From Clostridiaceae bacterium Marseille-Q4143 (GTDB taxonomy: Bacteria > Bacillota > Clostridia > Lachnospirales > Lachnospiraceae), in the NCBI GenBank assembly GCA_018228645.1, contig CP073693.1, positions 2,428,416 through 2,492,415 on the forward strand: DNA of 64,000 nt, read 5' to 3'. This document shows positions 41,146 to 51,119 of this stretch, in pieces. The stretch's first letter is position 1; every line of letters starts with the position of its first letter. The notes under the pieces are model-generated. The model did not search any database and was not told the DNA's origin. It saw only the letters and a program-made list of their open reading frames with translations. Both the position numbers and the translations under genes were made by a program.

Positions 41146-43836
41146 ATGGCAGAAAAAAGACAGAAGAAGCAGGCAGTAAAGGCATTTGAAAAAGAGACAT
41201 TTTCCAAGGATAAGGAAGTGACTGGAGCAAAACACACAGAACACAGGCAGGATAACACCTTTCCTACGGAAAATCATTTTCATGCCAATGAGAAGCCTGT
41301 GAGCAATCTGCCACGGGATGCGAACCATGGCAGTGATACAAAAAATGTAACTTCTGGTCACAATGTCCAAAAGTCGGAAACTGGAGCAGAGAGAAAAACG
41401 GGCAATAAAAAGAAATATTACCGTCAGTTGCAACAGCAACAGAACACTTCTGGTCACAATGTCCAGAAGTCAGAAGCCGATGCGGAAAAGGCATTCTTAA
41501 AGGAAAACAGTTTCATGCAGGAGGAACAGCCGGGGGATTCTGACAGCACGATGGAAAATGAGGTTCATGTCAGGGACACCTACCAACGGTCTGAGGAAAA
41601 AGGAAAATATCACAAAAGGCGTGTGCAGAGAGAACACGCACACAGAGAGCGTGCAAAGTCAGAAAATGCAAAGCAGTCCGATTATGGAGATCTTCAGATA
41701 AAGGACGCCACATTTTCGCAGGGGCAGGCGGAAGAATTTACCGACAAAAAAGTACAGAAGGCTTTTGATAAGTCGGAAAAGAGTCGTCAGAAGTTGCAGA
41801 AAGCAAAGGACAAGATGCCGAAAAAGCGGCAGTATGAGATGAAACGTGTCTTTGATGAACAGAACGGAAAAGCAAAATATATCGTTGTTCCGGTGGATGT
41901 GGAGAAGCCATTTAAGCAGGATGGTCTTGGAAAGACTGCGGTTCATAAGTTCCAAACGGAAAATATGTATTTTGTGCATCGTAAGATTGCAGAGACAGAA
42001 AAGGATAATTCTGCTGTGGAGGGCGCACACAAGACGGAACAGCGAGCCGAGGATATTTACCACTATATGAAGTATCACCGCAAGAGCAAGGCACAGAGAA
42101 AGCGTGACCGCTTAGAGCGATTGCACAAAAAACAGGTTACAGCGGATATGAAGCTGGAGTATGAGAAATTCATCAGTGAAAATCCACATCTAAAGGGCAA
42201 CAGTCCAAAGAAGCAGTTGCAAAGGCAGCTACAGAAACAGCGCATCAAGCGTGAGTATGCCAAGGCAAGGCGGGTAGGAGCAGAAGCCAAGACTGCAAAG
42301 GAAACATTTACAAAGACAGCCAATGCTGCAACCGGGATTGCAAAGAAGTTACAGGAAATTGCCACGAAAAATAAAACACTGATTATCACAGTGGGTATTT
42401 TTGCACTTCTGCTCATTATGATCATGTCGGCACTATCAAGCTGCGGTTCCATGTTTACCGGAACTGTGACAACAACGATGGCAAGCACATATCTTAGCCT
42501 TCCGGCAGAGATTGATGCAGCAGATTTATCTTTTACAGAAAAGGAAATGGAACTGCAAAATAAGATTGACCGGATTGAAACTGATTATCCGGGATATGAT
42601 GAATACGATTATAACCTTGGTGCAATCGGGCATGATCCGTACACACTGATCAGTTATCTTTCCGCAGTCCATACGGAATTTACTGCCGCAGGAATAGAGA
42701 GTGAGATTCAGGAATTATTTGATGCCATGTATTCACTCACTACCGAGGAAGTAGAGGAAACACGGACAAGGACAGTCACAAAGACCGGAACCAGAATAGT
42801 AACAAATCCGGACGGGACTACCCGTACCGAGGAATACGAGTATGAGGAGGAAGAAGAATATACCGTAACAATTCTTCGTGTCACACTTACGGTCACACCG
42901 CTTGAGAGCATTGTAGCCGGACGCATGGACAGCGAACAGACGGAAATTTTTGGAGCCTATACGGAGACAAAAGGCGGCTTACAGGTCTTTGCTTCTCCGG
43001 TTGATTATTACTGGTATTACTATATCAGCAGTTATTATGGCTACCGGAAAAATCCAAACACCGGAGCCGAGGAGCTTCACAGGGGTGTGGATATAGCGGT
43101 GCCGACAGGAACGTTTGTATATGCGGCACATGATGGAACGGTAACAGAAGCAACTTACGATTCCTATTATGGAAATTATGTGGTGATTACGGACAGTAAG
43201 GGATATACCACAAAATATGCCCACATGGACAGCTTAAATGTGTCCGCAGGGCAGAGTGTAAAAAAAGGTGACAATATAGGCAAAAGCGGAAATACAGGAA
43301 GCAGTACCGGAAGCCACCTTCATATCGAATGTCTGTATAACGGGGAATATTATAACTCGTTATTTTATTTTGAAGCAGGAGAACAGACCATTTATGGAGA
43401 AACAACGGGCGGCACCGGAGGAGGAACCAGCAATGTGATACCGCCGGAATCCTATGATGATGCAACCGTACAGACGCTTATGCGTGAAGCAAACAGGTAT
43501 CTGGGAATGCCATATACTTTTGGCGGCACAGCTCCGGCTAGTTTTGACTGTTCCGGTTTTGTATGCTGGGTATTTTCAAACAGTGGCGTACATAACCTGC
43601 CAAGAACCACAGCACAGGGCATTTATGACCAGTGTACTCCGGTATCAGCGGCAGATGCAAAGGCAGGGGACATTATATTTTTTACAGGAACCTATAATGC
43701 AGGACGTCCGGTTACACACGTTGGTATCTACTGTGGAAACGGTACGATGGTGCATTGCGGTGATCCAATTCAGTACACATCAATCAATACCTCTTACTGG
43801 CAGAGCCATTTTTATGGTTTTGGAAGATTGAATTAG
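41146..43836 (+). CDS. CD1108-family bifunctional cell wall hydrolase (M23 plus NlpC/P60)
   Basis: This VirB1-like protein should open the peptidoglycan for the conjugation channel. The first 400 residues are long, charged, and low complexity. Next comes a membrane segment (LIITVGIFALLLIMIMSALS near 410). A LytM/M23 domain follows with HRGVDIAVPTGTFVYAAHDG near 645 and SHLHIECLYNGEYYN near 725. The C-terminal NlpC/P60 domain has FDCSGFVCWVF near 803 (catalytic Cys) and VTHVGIYCGNG near 865 (catalytic His). The N-terminal part contains TSGHNVQKSE twice, encoded by two copies of the 25-bp palindrome. Confidence 0.9.
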   Translation: MAEKRQKKQAVKAFEKETFSKDKEVTGAKHTEHRQDNTFPTENHFHANEKPVSNLPRDANHGSDTKNVTSGHNVQKSETGAERKTGNKKKYYRQLQQQQNTSGHNVQKSEADAEKAFLKENSFMQEEQPGDSDSTMENEVHVRDTYQRSEEKGKYHKRRVQREHAHRERAKSENAKQSDYGDLQIKDATFSQGQAEEFTDKKVQKAFDKSEKSRQKLQKAKDKMPKKRQYEMKRVFDEQNGKAKYIVVPVDVEKPFKQDGLGKTAVHKFQTENMYFVHRKIAETEKDNSAVEGAHKTEQRAEDIYHYMKYHRKSKAQRKRDRLERLHKKQVTADMKLEYEKFISENPHLKGNSPKKQLQRQLQKQRIKREYAKARRVGAEAKTAKETFTKTANAATGIAKKLQEIATKNKTLIITVGIFALLLIMIMSALSSCGSMFTGTVTTTMASTYLSLPAEIDAADLSFTEKEMELQNKIDRIETDYPGYDEYDYNLGAIGHDPYTLISYLSAVHTEFTAAGIESEIQELFDAMYSLTTEEVEETRTRTVTKTGTRIVTNPDGTTRTEEYEYEEEEEYTVTILRVTLTVTPLESIVAGRMDSEQTEIFGAYTETKGGLQVFASPVDYYWYYYISSYYGYRKNPNTGAEELHRGVDIAVPTGTFVYAAHDGTVTEATYDSYYGNYVVITDSKGYTTKYAHMDSLNVSAGQSVKKGDNIGKSGNTGSSTGSHLHIECLYNGEYYNSLFYFEAGEQTIYGETTGGTGGGTSNVIPPESYDDATVQTLMREANRYLGMPYTFGGTAPASFDCSGFVCWVFSNSGVHNLPRTTAQGIYDQCTPVSAADAKAGDIIFFTGTYNAGRPVTHVGIYCGNGTMVHCGDPIQYTSINTSYWQSHFYGFGRLN
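41350..41374 (+). repeat. 25-bp palindromic element, copy 4 (inside CDS)
   Basis: ACTTCTGG, centre TCACAATGT, CCAAAAGT. It has one change in the right arm and one in the centre compared with copy 1. It encodes TSGHNVQKS in the CD1108-type protein. Confidence 0.75.
41446..41470 (+). repeat. 25-bp palindromic element, copy 5 (inside CDS)
   Basis: ACTTCTGG, centre TCACAATGT, CCAGAAGT. Both arms are perfect. It is 96 bases downstream of copy 4 and in the same reading frame, giving a second TSGHNVQKS. Confidence 0.82.
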
Positions 43837-43854
43837 CGAAGGGAGGAATTATTT

Positions 43855-44118
43855 TTGTCAGTAGAGCGAATCAATTCACAGCTTAAAAAGGTCAGAGAGC
43901 AGATAGCACAGCTACAGGCAAAGGAAAAAGACCTTGCAGAACAGAAACAGATGGCGGAGGATGCCGAAGCCATGAAGATCATACGAAAATATAAAATCTC
44001 ATCGGAGCGTTTGCAGATGTTAAACAAGCTCAGTGAGGATGAAGTCAGAAATTTATTACAGAAACGGGAACAGGAAAAGGAGGTTTCAATCAATGAAAAA
44101 CAGGAAATTATCGGCTAG
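43855..44118 (+). CDS. DUF4315 family protein
   Basis: The 87-residue protein starts at TTG 43855 with GGGAGG 8 bases upstream. It is a coiled coil from residue 3 to 45 (RINSQLKKVREQIAQLQAKE), then ISSERLQMLNKLSEDEVRNL, the DUF4315 core. It is conserved between the CD1108 and CD1107 genes of CTn-type ICEs. Its end overlaps the next gene by 26 bases. Confidence 0.85.
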   Translation: MSVERINSQLKKVREQIAQLQAKEKDLAEQKQMAEDAEAMKIIRKYKISSERLQMLNKLSEDEVRNLLQKREQEKEVSINEKQEIIG

Positions 44119-45847
44119 GGCAGTGGTGTCCCTTATGCTATCGGCAATACTTTTTTGTATGCCGATTGGGGCATTTTTTGCCAACAGGGCAAATACTGTG
44201 GAGGTTCATGCGGAGGATACCGCAGAGCAGAAAACAGAGAGTGCGGCAGAAGAAGGCAGTGCAGAAAGCACAGCGTCCGGCACTGATAACAAGGACAGTT
44301 CCGGTAGTGGAGAAAATCACACAGAGCAGTCCACAGAGAATACAACGGAAAATTCCACAGAAGGCACAACCGAGGAAACACAGCCTTCCGCAAAATGCAC
44401 CTGCAAGGAAAAATGCAGTCAGTATGCGGTGGATGAGGATTGTGAGGTGTGTGCAAAGGATTATAAGGAATGTGCTTATATCAATCCGAGCGTAAAAATC
44501 ACAATCAATACACCTTCTGGGTGGCATAACGATACCACGAAAGTAACAGTCAAGGTGGAGGATACTATTGTATCCGGCAATTTTACCATTCAGACAGTAA
44601 AGGCGAAAGTCGGACAGAATGGAAGCTGGACAGATATTACCGAGGATATGTACATAGAGATTTCCGAGAACAGCACCATTTATGTGCAGGTCACAGACCA
44701 GAAGGGCAAGACCTACGAGAAAAACCGTTATATCAAGTGTTTTGATTTTACCAAGCCTACCTTAAATGCGGCAGTCAGCGACGGTCTTTTGAGCATTCAG
44801 GCACATGATACGGATTCCGGTATCAAGGCAATCTATGTCAATGGCTATGAGTTTACAGAGCATACGAATGGAGCCTTGAATATCCGTCTGCAACAGTTCG
44901 ATGCAGGATATCAGTATTTCACGATTTCTGCCATGGATAATGCAGGAAATACCTCTGAAATCTATAAAACAGCCAATCCGTATTACACCGATCCGGAGAA
45001 TAAGGACAGCAGTGAAAAAGATCCGGCACAGCAGCTTCCGGTGGATGCGTCGGCAACCAAGCCAAGCTCTGCAACCGCACAGGTCACAGAGCATACAAAA
45101 ACGGATGTGAATGGAAATACAGTTTCCCAGACAGGCAGTGGAACAACTTCAAGCAGTTCCGCAACAGCAAAGCAGTCTTCAAGCACGGGAGATACTTCCA
45201 AGGATGCAGACCAGAGCAGTGACAGCCAGACCACAGAAAAAGGCAAGGAATTTTACACAATCCAGACTGCATCAGAAAAGATATTTTATCTTGTGATTGA
45301 TCGTGATGGGGAAGATGAAAAGGTGTATTTCCTTACAGAAGTCAGTGAAAACGACCTGCTGAATACCACAACGGATAACAGCGAGACACTTCCGAAAAAT
45401 TCAGCGGCATTGGAATCTGCAATCCCTACCAAAGACAGCGCATTATCAAACAATAATGCTGATACCACAGGAGATAAAACACAGGGAGCAGAAAGTGTTG
45501 AGGACAGCATCGAAGATAGCACGGAAGATACAAGTGAGCCGAAAGAGGATACCGCAAAAGCAGATGGTTCCGGCTTTACATATATTTTAATGGGCATTGC
45601 TGCGGTAGCTGTGATCGGAGTGGTATATGTTGTGAAATCCAAGAAGAAAAAGGAAAACTTCATTGATGAGGATGAAGATGAGGACGAGCTTGACGAGGAC
45701 TACGATTATGATGACGAGGAAGAAACCGAGCAGGATTCCGACGAAGCATTCATAAATGGTGGTGATGATACAGAATCAGTAGACACAGACGAGAATGACA
45801 ATGAAGATAACAACAACGAGAATGACGAAGAAGATTGGGAGGAATAG
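44093..45847 (+). CDS. CD1107-family mobile element protein (DUF4366)
   Basis: A surface protein of the transfer apparatus with unknown exact role. The start is ATG 44093 after GGAGG; 584 residues. A signal peptide (VVSLMLSAILFCMPIGAFF) is followed by a Ser/Thr/Glu-rich linker, a Cys cluster (CTCKECS-like: SAKCTCKEKCSQYAVDEDC), two beta-rich Ig-like segments, another Ser/Thr-rich linker and a C-terminal membrane anchor (YILMGIAAVAVIGVVYVV). The tail after it is almost purely acidic and lies in the cytoplasm. Confidence 0.85.
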   Translation: MKNRKLSARAVVSLMLSAILFCMPIGAFFANRANTVEVHAEDTAEQKTESAAEEGSAESTASGTDNKDSSGSGENHTEQSTENTTENSTEGTTEETQPSAKCTCKEKCSQYAVDEDCEVCAKDYKECAYINPSVKITINTPSGWHNDTTKVTVKVEDTIVSGNFTIQTVKAKVGQNGSWTDITEDMYIEISENSTIYVQVTDQKGKTYEKNRYIKCFDFTKPTLNAAVSDGLLSIQAHDTDSGIKAIYVNGYEFTEHTNGALNIRLQQFDAGYQYFTISAMDNAGNTSEIYKTANPYYTDPENKDSSEKDPAQQLPVDASATKPSSATAQVTEHTKTDVNGNTVSQTGSGTTSSSSATAKQSSSTGDTSKDADQSSDSQTTEKGKEFYTIQTASEKIFYLVIDRDGEDEKVYFLTEVSENDLLNTTTDNSETLPKNSAALESAIPTKDSALSNNNADTTGDKTQGAESVEDSIEDSTEDTSEPKEDTAKADGSGFTYILMGIAAVAVIGVVYVVKSKKKKENFIDEDEDEDELDEDYDYDDEEETEQDSDEAFINGGDDTESVDTDENDNEDNNNENDEEDWEE

Positions 45848-45849
45848 AG

Positions 45850-47331
45850 ATGGAGCTTGTAATTGCAGAGAAGCCGAGTGTGGCACAGAGCATTGCGGCG
45901 GTTCTTGGTGCCACACAGCGTAAGGACGGATATTTGGAAGGCAATGAGTATCTGGTATCATGGTGTGTGGGACATCTGGTAGAACTGGCACAGCCGGAAA
46001 GCTATGAGGAAGCATGGAAGAAATGGAGCTATGAGAGCCTTCCGATCATTCCGCAGGAATGGCAGCATGAAGTGAAAAGTGATACAAAAGCACAGTATCA
46101 GATTTTGAAAAAGCTCATGCATGATGACAGGGTAGATGCCGTTGTATGTGCTACTGATGCCGGAAGGGAGGGTGAGCTGATCTTCCGCCTGACCTACAAC
46201 ATGGCAGGATGCAGAAAACCGATGAAGCGTTTATGGATTTCTTCTATGGAGGAGAGTGCTATCCGTGACGGCTTCCATAATCTTCGCCCAGGCAGCGACT
46301 ATGATAACTTGTATCATTCAGCATTATGCAGACAGGAAGCAGACTGGCTTGTGGGTATCAATGGAACAAGACTTTTTACGGTATTATATGGCGGTAAGGC
46401 ATTGAAGGTTGGCAGAGTGCAGACACCGACACTTGCCATGCTGGTAGACCGTGAAAGTAAAATCATGAATTTCAAGAAAGAAGCCTATTATATGGCTCAC
46501 ATCATGGGAAATGGTCTGGATGCAGTATCAGAGCATATCAGTGATAAAACGGAAGCAGAGATGATTGCAGGAGCCTGTGAAAACGGACAGGCTCTTGTCA
46601 CTTCCGTGGTAAAGGAAGAAAAGTGGGTAGCACCACCGAAGCTCTATGATCTTACCACACTCCAGAGGGATGCAAACCGTCTGTTTGGCTTTACTGCCAA
46701 GCAGACATTGGAATATGCGCAGAGCCTTTATGAGAAAAAGTTAGTAACATATCCGAGAACAGACAGCCAGTACCTTTCCGATGACATGGAAGGTACTGCA
46801 AAAAATGTGATCGAAGCGATTTTCAATTCTCTGTTGTTTGAGCAGAATGTCATGTTCAATCCGGATATAAAAAGAATTTTGAACAGCAAGAAAGTGACAG
46901 ACCACCATGCAATCATTCCGACCATGGAGATCATCAAACAGGATTTAAAAGCAATACCGGAGAGTGAGATGAAGATACTTTCCCTGTGTGCTAACCGTCT
47001 GCTGTGTGCGACCGGGGAGAAGCACATTTATAATTCCACAAAGGCAGAGATTACCTGCAACAATATTGTGTTTAAGGTATCCGGCAAGGAAGTGTGGAAA
47101 AATGGATGGAAGGAATTTGAGGATTTCTTCAAAAATTCCTATAAGACCACAGAGGATAAATCAGATGCCGAGGAAGAAAAGAAGCTGCCGGAGCTTCGTG
47201 AGGGCATGACGATTGCAGTGGAGCAGACAAAGGTTTCCGAGCATTTCACACAGCCACCGAAGCATTACACGGATGTGATATTTTGTGAGCGTAAGGAGTG
47301 GATAGGAATTGAAGAAAGGAGTTCAGCATGA
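45850..47331 (+). pseudogene. topB: DNA topoisomerase III, N-terminal part (split by element 2)
   Basis: Type IA topoisomerase of the ICE, thought to help processing of transferred DNA. The start is ATG 45850 after GGAGG. Visible: TOPRIM domain MELVIAEKPSVAQSIAAVLG and CATDAGREGELIFRL near residue 100, SALCRQEADWLVGINGTRLF near 160, and active-site YPRTDSQYLSDDM near 300 with the catalytic Tyr. It breaks after PPKHYT, and the frame then runs 19 codons into element 2 and stops at TGA overlapping the recombinase start. The C-terminal part is at 57600-58294. Confidence 0.9.
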
Positions 47332-49250
47332 GAAGAAAAAAAGATAGAAGCAATGGCATTACTGCTTTGTATGAAAGACTGTCTCGTGATGATGATAATG
47401 CTGGAGAGAGTAACAGTATAGTTCATCAAAAGCAAATGCTTGAAGATTATGCTATGAAACATGGTTTTACGAATCTTGTTCATTTTACCGATGATGGTTG
47501 GAGTGGAGCGACTTTTGACAGACCTTCATGGAACAGACTTGTTGAAGGTGTTAAAAACGGAGAAATCACTGCCTGTATCTGCAAAGATATGTCCAGAATC
47601 GGCAGAGATCATCTGCAAGTAGGTTTTTTCACTGACATTCTGTTTAGAGAAAAGGAAGTTCGATTTATAGCAATCAATAATGGTATTGACAGTGACCGTC
47701 AAGAAACCAGTGAGTTTGCCCCTTTTCTGAATATCATGAATGAGTGGTTTGTCAGGGACACAAGTAAGAAAATTAAAGCTGTACTGAAATCCAGAGGTTC
47801 TTCCGGCAACGCTCATACAAGTAATATCCCACCATACGGCTATTTGAAAGACCCCGAAAACCCCGACCATTGGATTATTGATGAAGAAGCTGCTGAAGTA
47901 GTCCGCAGAATTTATCGCATGACTATTGAGGGAAAAGGACCTTATCAGATAGCAAGAGAACTTTCAGAAGAAAAAATTGAAAGACCATCTTATTATCTTG
48001 GCAAAAAGGGACTTGGAAATCATGCAAGCAACTATGACAAAGAAAATCCGTATATGTGGCGAGGAAATCAGGTTACTACTCTGATTGCCCGACCAGAGTA
48101 TATCGGAAAGACTGTCAATTTCAGGACATTCAAAAATTCCTATAAGGACAAAAAGACGAAAAGGGCAGATAAGGAAGATTGGGTGGTTTTTGATGATACA
48201 CAAGAGCCTATTGTCGATGAAGAAACATGGCTGCTTGCTCAAAAGTTAAGACAGAATGTAAGAAAAGCAGATCCTATGGGCGAGCCTAATGTTCTGACCG
48301 GAAAGATTTACTGTGCTGATTGTGGTGCGCCGATGTATAATCACAGGCAGCGGAAAGGGCGAGAAAGAATATACTATACTGCCAAAGGCGAAAAAAGGAC
48401 AAGTTATTCCAATCCGGCAGATTGTTATGAATGTTCCACATATAATCTTGCTTATCAGAAGTATGACCGACATTGTACTTGCCACCATATTTCAACAAAA
48501 GCACTTAAAAGCATCATTCTGAAAACCATACAGGAGACTTGCCATTATGTTTCTTTGAATGAGCGGGAGTTTGTTTATTCTCTGCAAGAAGAATCGGCGA
48601 TGAAAGATATTGCTGTTTCTGAAACTGTAAAAAACCGCATTGAAAGAAATCAGAAGCGAGTTCACGAACTGGATATGCTTATCAGGAAAATCTATGAAGA
48701 TAATGTGATTGGAAGATTGCCGGACAGACTTTTTCAGAGTATGCTTACTGATTATGAAAATGAGCAGAACGAGCTGAACAAGATTATTGAGACTGACACC
48801 GCTGATATGCAACGGATTATAGGCGGTCAAAATAATGTGGAGCGTTTTCTAAAGCTGGTTAAAAAGTATGAGAACATTACAGAACTTACTCCTGCCATGA
48901 TAAATGAATTTATCGACAAAATACTGGTTCACGAGCCACAAGGAAAAGGTGCAGACCGCACCACAGAGGTGGAGATATATCTTAACTATGTCGGGCAATT
49001 TCAAGTACCTGTGGAGCAGCATGAACCAACCGAGGAAGAAAGGATTGCTGCTGAAAAAGAGGCGGAACGACTTCGCAGAAAACGAGAATCCAATCGTAAG
49101 TATATGAAAAAGATTCGTGAGAAATCAAAAGAATTTGCGGAGCATGAGCGTATAGCAGAAGAAAAAAGCTCTGATAGCAATGTGTGTGTTGAACAGAACG
49201 CCACAAGCAAATCAAATCGGCAAAAAGTGAAAGGAGAAAAAATAGCATGA
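47328..49250 (+). CDS. Large serine recombinase (TnpX/TndX type)
   Basis: The 640-residue recombinase of element 2 has ITALYERLSRDD with catalytic Ser19, VHFTDDGWSGATFDRPSW, ICKDMSRIGRDHLQVG, a recombinase domain (residues about 170-300) and the zinc ribbon LTGKIYCADCGAPMYNHR with later Cys pairs. A coiled coil and basic tail follow. It resembles the element 1 recombinase in layout but differs clearly in sequence. AAAGGAG lies 9 bases upstream. The start overlaps the stop of the broken topB frame by ATGA, so its translation may be coupled to topB. Confidence 0.93.
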   Translation: MRRKKDRSNGITALYERLSRDDDNAGESNSIVHQKQMLEDYAMKHGFTNLVHFTDDGWSGATFDRPSWNRLVEGVKNGEITACICKDMSRIGRDHLQVGFFTDILFREKEVRFIAINNGIDSDRQETSEFAPFLNIMNEWFVRDTSKKIKAVLKSRGSSGNAHTSNIPPYGYLKDPENPDHWIIDEEAAEVVRRIYRMTIEGKGPYQIARELSEEKIERPSYYLGKKGLGNHASNYDKENPYMWRGNQVTTLIARPEYIGKTVNFRTFKNSYKDKKTKRADKEDWVVFDDTQEPIVDEETWLLAQKLRQNVRKADPMGEPNVLTGKIYCADCGAPMYNHRQRKGRERIYYTAKGEKRTSYSNPADCYECSTYNLAYQKYDRHCTCHHISTKALKSIILKTIQETCHYVSLNEREFVYSLQEESAMKDIAVSETVKNRIERNQKRVHELDMLIRKIYEDNVIGRLPDRLFQSMLTDYENEQNELNKIIETDTADMQRIIGGQNNVERFLKLVKKYENITELTPAMINEFIDKILVHEPQGKGADRTTEVEIYLNYVGQFQVPVEQHEPTEEERIAAEKEAERLRRKRESNRKYMKKIREKSKEFAEHERIAEEKSSDSNVCVEQNATSKSNRQKVKGEKIA

Positions 49251-49630
49251 CAGAATTGAAACTACGAATCCATGACGAAAGCAACGGTCTGGACTATGTT
49301 CTTGTGGGTGATTACTATGTGCCGGACTTGAAGCTACCGGAGGAACACCGCCCTATCGGTATGTGGGGCAGACTGCACAGGACATATTTGGAGCAGTACC
49401 GCCCTGCAAGGTTCTCTGCCCTCTGTTTATCCGGCGAACTGCATACTTACCTTGCTGATCTGAACGAACAGGCAACGGAAAGGTGCAGCCTTATCATTGA
49501 GCAGATGAAACAAGCCGAGGGCGTGACCGAAACCATGAAAGCAGACAATCAGATGTTGTGGGTACAGTCCATGAACTCTATCCGTAACCGAGCCGAAGAA
49601 ATCATCAGACAGGAAATGATTTACTGCTGA
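49247..49630 (+). CDS. tnpV: Transposon-encoded protein TnpV
   Basis: The 127-residue protein contains DYVLVGDYYVPDLKLPEEHR and IGMWGRLHRTYLEQYRP, the TnpV pattern, comparable with the copy in element 1. It starts at the ATGA overlap with the recombinase stop. Its role in transposition is unknown. Confidence 0.86.
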   Translation: MTELKLRIHDESNGLDYVLVGDYYVPDLKLPEEHRPIGMWGRLHRTYLEQYRPARFSALCLSGELHTYLADLNEQATERCSLIIEQMKQAEGVTETMKADNQMLWVQSMNSIRNRAEEIIRQEMIYC

Positions 49631-49669
49631 TTTTATCAAGTCCAAAACCAACAAATTTGTATCGTAAAC

Positions 49670-49708
49670 GAAGCGACAGGTATTTCCTTATGAAGTGTCT
49701 GTCGCTTT
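49670..49708 (+). terminator. Intrinsic terminator after tnpV
   Basis: AAGCGACAG and CTGTCGCTT form a nine-base-pair stem around a 19-base loop, followed by TTC and A/T-rich sequence. Confidence 0.7.
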
Positions 49709-49739
49709 TCATTTATCAAACTTTAAGGAGGAAAACACA

Positions 49740-49988
49740 ATGAAGATGAACCGGAATGAAATGGAAGCCCTTTATGCCTTTGGCTGTCCGAACCTGAAAG
49801 CAACTGTCGAGCGTTTGCGTATGGTAGCTGCCCTTGCACCCGATCCAGTGGCGAAGAAGCTGTTTTATATGCTTTCCGTCAAGCTGAGTGCTGAGGGTGT
49901 TGAAAGGTGGTATCGCTGCTTTTACTGCAAGCTGCGTGTGTTGAAAAACCATAGGGAGGGCTGCTATGACGAGACTGACGAAGATTGA
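49740..49988 (+). CDS. Conserved small protein of Tn4451-type elements
   Basis: The 82-residue product begins MKMNRNEMEALYAFGCPN, with AAGGAGG ahead of the ATG. It contains ALAPDPVAKKLFYMLSVKL and a C-terminal pair of Cys (CFYCKLRVL). No function is known. It overlaps the following gene by 23 bases. Confidence 0.65.
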   Translation: MKMNRNEMEALYAFGCPNLKATVERLRMVAALAPDPVAKKLFYMLSVKLSAEGVERWYRCFYCKLRVLKNHREGCYDETDED

Positions 49989-50274
49989 GAAAGAAACAAT
50001 CGTTCTCTTTAATGAGGGCGAGGACAAGGCAAATATCTACACCCACAACGCCGGATTGAAAAAGAGGTTGGCTGCTTTTGCTAAGAAGTACCCTGACCTT
50101 TGCCGACTGGAAAAATCCAATGTTCAAGGCGGTGTTTCTTATGAGCTGGCAAAGTCCCGTCTGTCTATCCGTTTCCTGCCGCCTTACAGTGAGGAACGCA
50201 GACAGAAAGCCAGTGAATATGCGAAAAAGCATGGGCTGAACAGCCAGCAGGGATACTGTGATAATCAGGGCTGA
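49966..50274 (+). CDS. Conserved small protein of Tn4451-type elements
   Basis: The 102-residue basic protein starts with MTRLTKIEKETIVLFNEGED; GGAGGG precedes the ATG inside the previous gene. The core YTHNAGLKKRLAAFAKKYP and a tail with RFLPPYSEERRQKAS is seen near relaxase genes in similar elements. It may bind DNA, but that is a guess. Confidence 0.65.
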   Translation: MTRLTKIEKETIVLFNEGEDKANIYTHNAGLKKRLAAFAKKYPDLCRLEKSNVQGGVSYELAKSRLSIRFLPPYSEERRQKASEYAKKHGLNSQQGYCDNQG

Positions 50275-50321
50275 TATGCGGTTAAAATGTCAGGTGCAAA
50301 CCTGATGTTTTGACCGTTGCC

Positions 50322-50377
50322 TATCGCCTGTGAGGAAAGTATCGGAGACTATAAATTTTACGGAAATGTGCGTTACA
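50322..50377 (+). repeat. R1, copy 1 (upstream flank of cargo gene A)
   Basis: TATCGCCTGTGAGGAAAGTA continues with TCGGAGACTAT and ends CGGAAATGTGCGTTACA. It matches 51228-51283 with four differences in 56 bases. Confidence 0.85.
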
Positions 50378-50436
50378 AGGTTTGAACAGGAACTCTGTAC
50401 ACAAAATTTTTTCTTCCATTCTTTAAGTTGATGAAG

Positions 50437-50442
50437 TATAAT
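50437..50442 (+). promoter_or_regulatory. -10 box for cargo gene A
   Basis: TATAAT at 50437-50442, with a weak TTCCAT 17 bases upstream. It lies 80 bases ahead of the cargo gene. Confidence 0.4.
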
Positions 50443-50521
50443 GAGATATGAAAAATTGAGGTTTTTAATACTCGATTTCAAACAATCATTTTTATATAGC
50501 TGGAACTATGGAGGGCAAAAA

Positions 50522-51091
50522 ATGAATGATTTTTTACGAATGTGTTTGAATATAATTACACAAATAGGCCCCTATTTAGTTGTACTTCTTCTTTTGAAAT
50601 ATCTTGTAAATCTTCAACAAAAGAGAGCTAAAGAACGAGAGGAAGAACAGAAAAAGGGAATAATTAGAACGCATTATACAATAAAAACAGAGAAATTCCT
50701 TGTCGTGGCATTTATCGTAGGTACAATATTTTTTGCTTGTTGTACGGCTATGAGTCTTAGGGAAAAAGAAGATATGTTTGTCATTTGTATATTTGGAATA
50801 TTTTTTTTAGTAGGCATAAGCGGAATAGTCAATATGGTAATGTGGAAACTGGAAGTGAACGGAGATGAAATCACATGGCGGTCAACTTTTGGAAAAAAGA
50901 GAACTTTTCGTTTTGGGGATATTACCTACTGCGAGAGAAAAAAAGGTTCTGTGCGTGTATATGTAAATGGGGAAAAGCTATTTACCATTGATAGTAATAT
51001 CGATAAAGAAGAATTTATGGAAGATATAGAGAGAAGAAGAATCCCTGTAAAATCTTACTGGACAAATCAGCATAAGAAGAATCGTAAATGA
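50522..51091 (+). CDS. Cargo gene A: membrane protein with PH-like C-terminal domain (DUF6560-like)
   Basis: The 189-residue product (start ATG 50522 after GGAGGG) has a first hydrophobic segment (IITQIGPYLVVLLLLKYLV), a basic linker, then two membrane segments (FLVVAFIVGTIFFACCTAM and MFVICIFGIFFLVGISGIV). The C-terminal part, WKLEVNGDEITWRSTFGKKR followed by FRFGDITYCERK, looks like a bacterial PH-like domain; the arrangement resembles DUF6560. It is AT-rich compared with the element backbone and lies between repeats R1 and R2. Confidence 0.65.
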   Translation: MNDFLRMCLNIITQIGPYLVVLLLLKYLVNLQQKRAKEREEEQKKGIIRTHYTIKTEKFLVVAFIVGTIFFACCTAMSLREKEDMFVICIFGIFFLVGISGIVNMVMWKLEVNGDEITWRSTFGKKRTFRFGDITYCERKKGSVRVYVNGEKLFTIDSNIDKEEFMEDIERRRIPVKSYWTNQHKKNRK

Positions 51092-51119
51092 CATAGATTT
51101 TATAACAGTACGATGTTAG

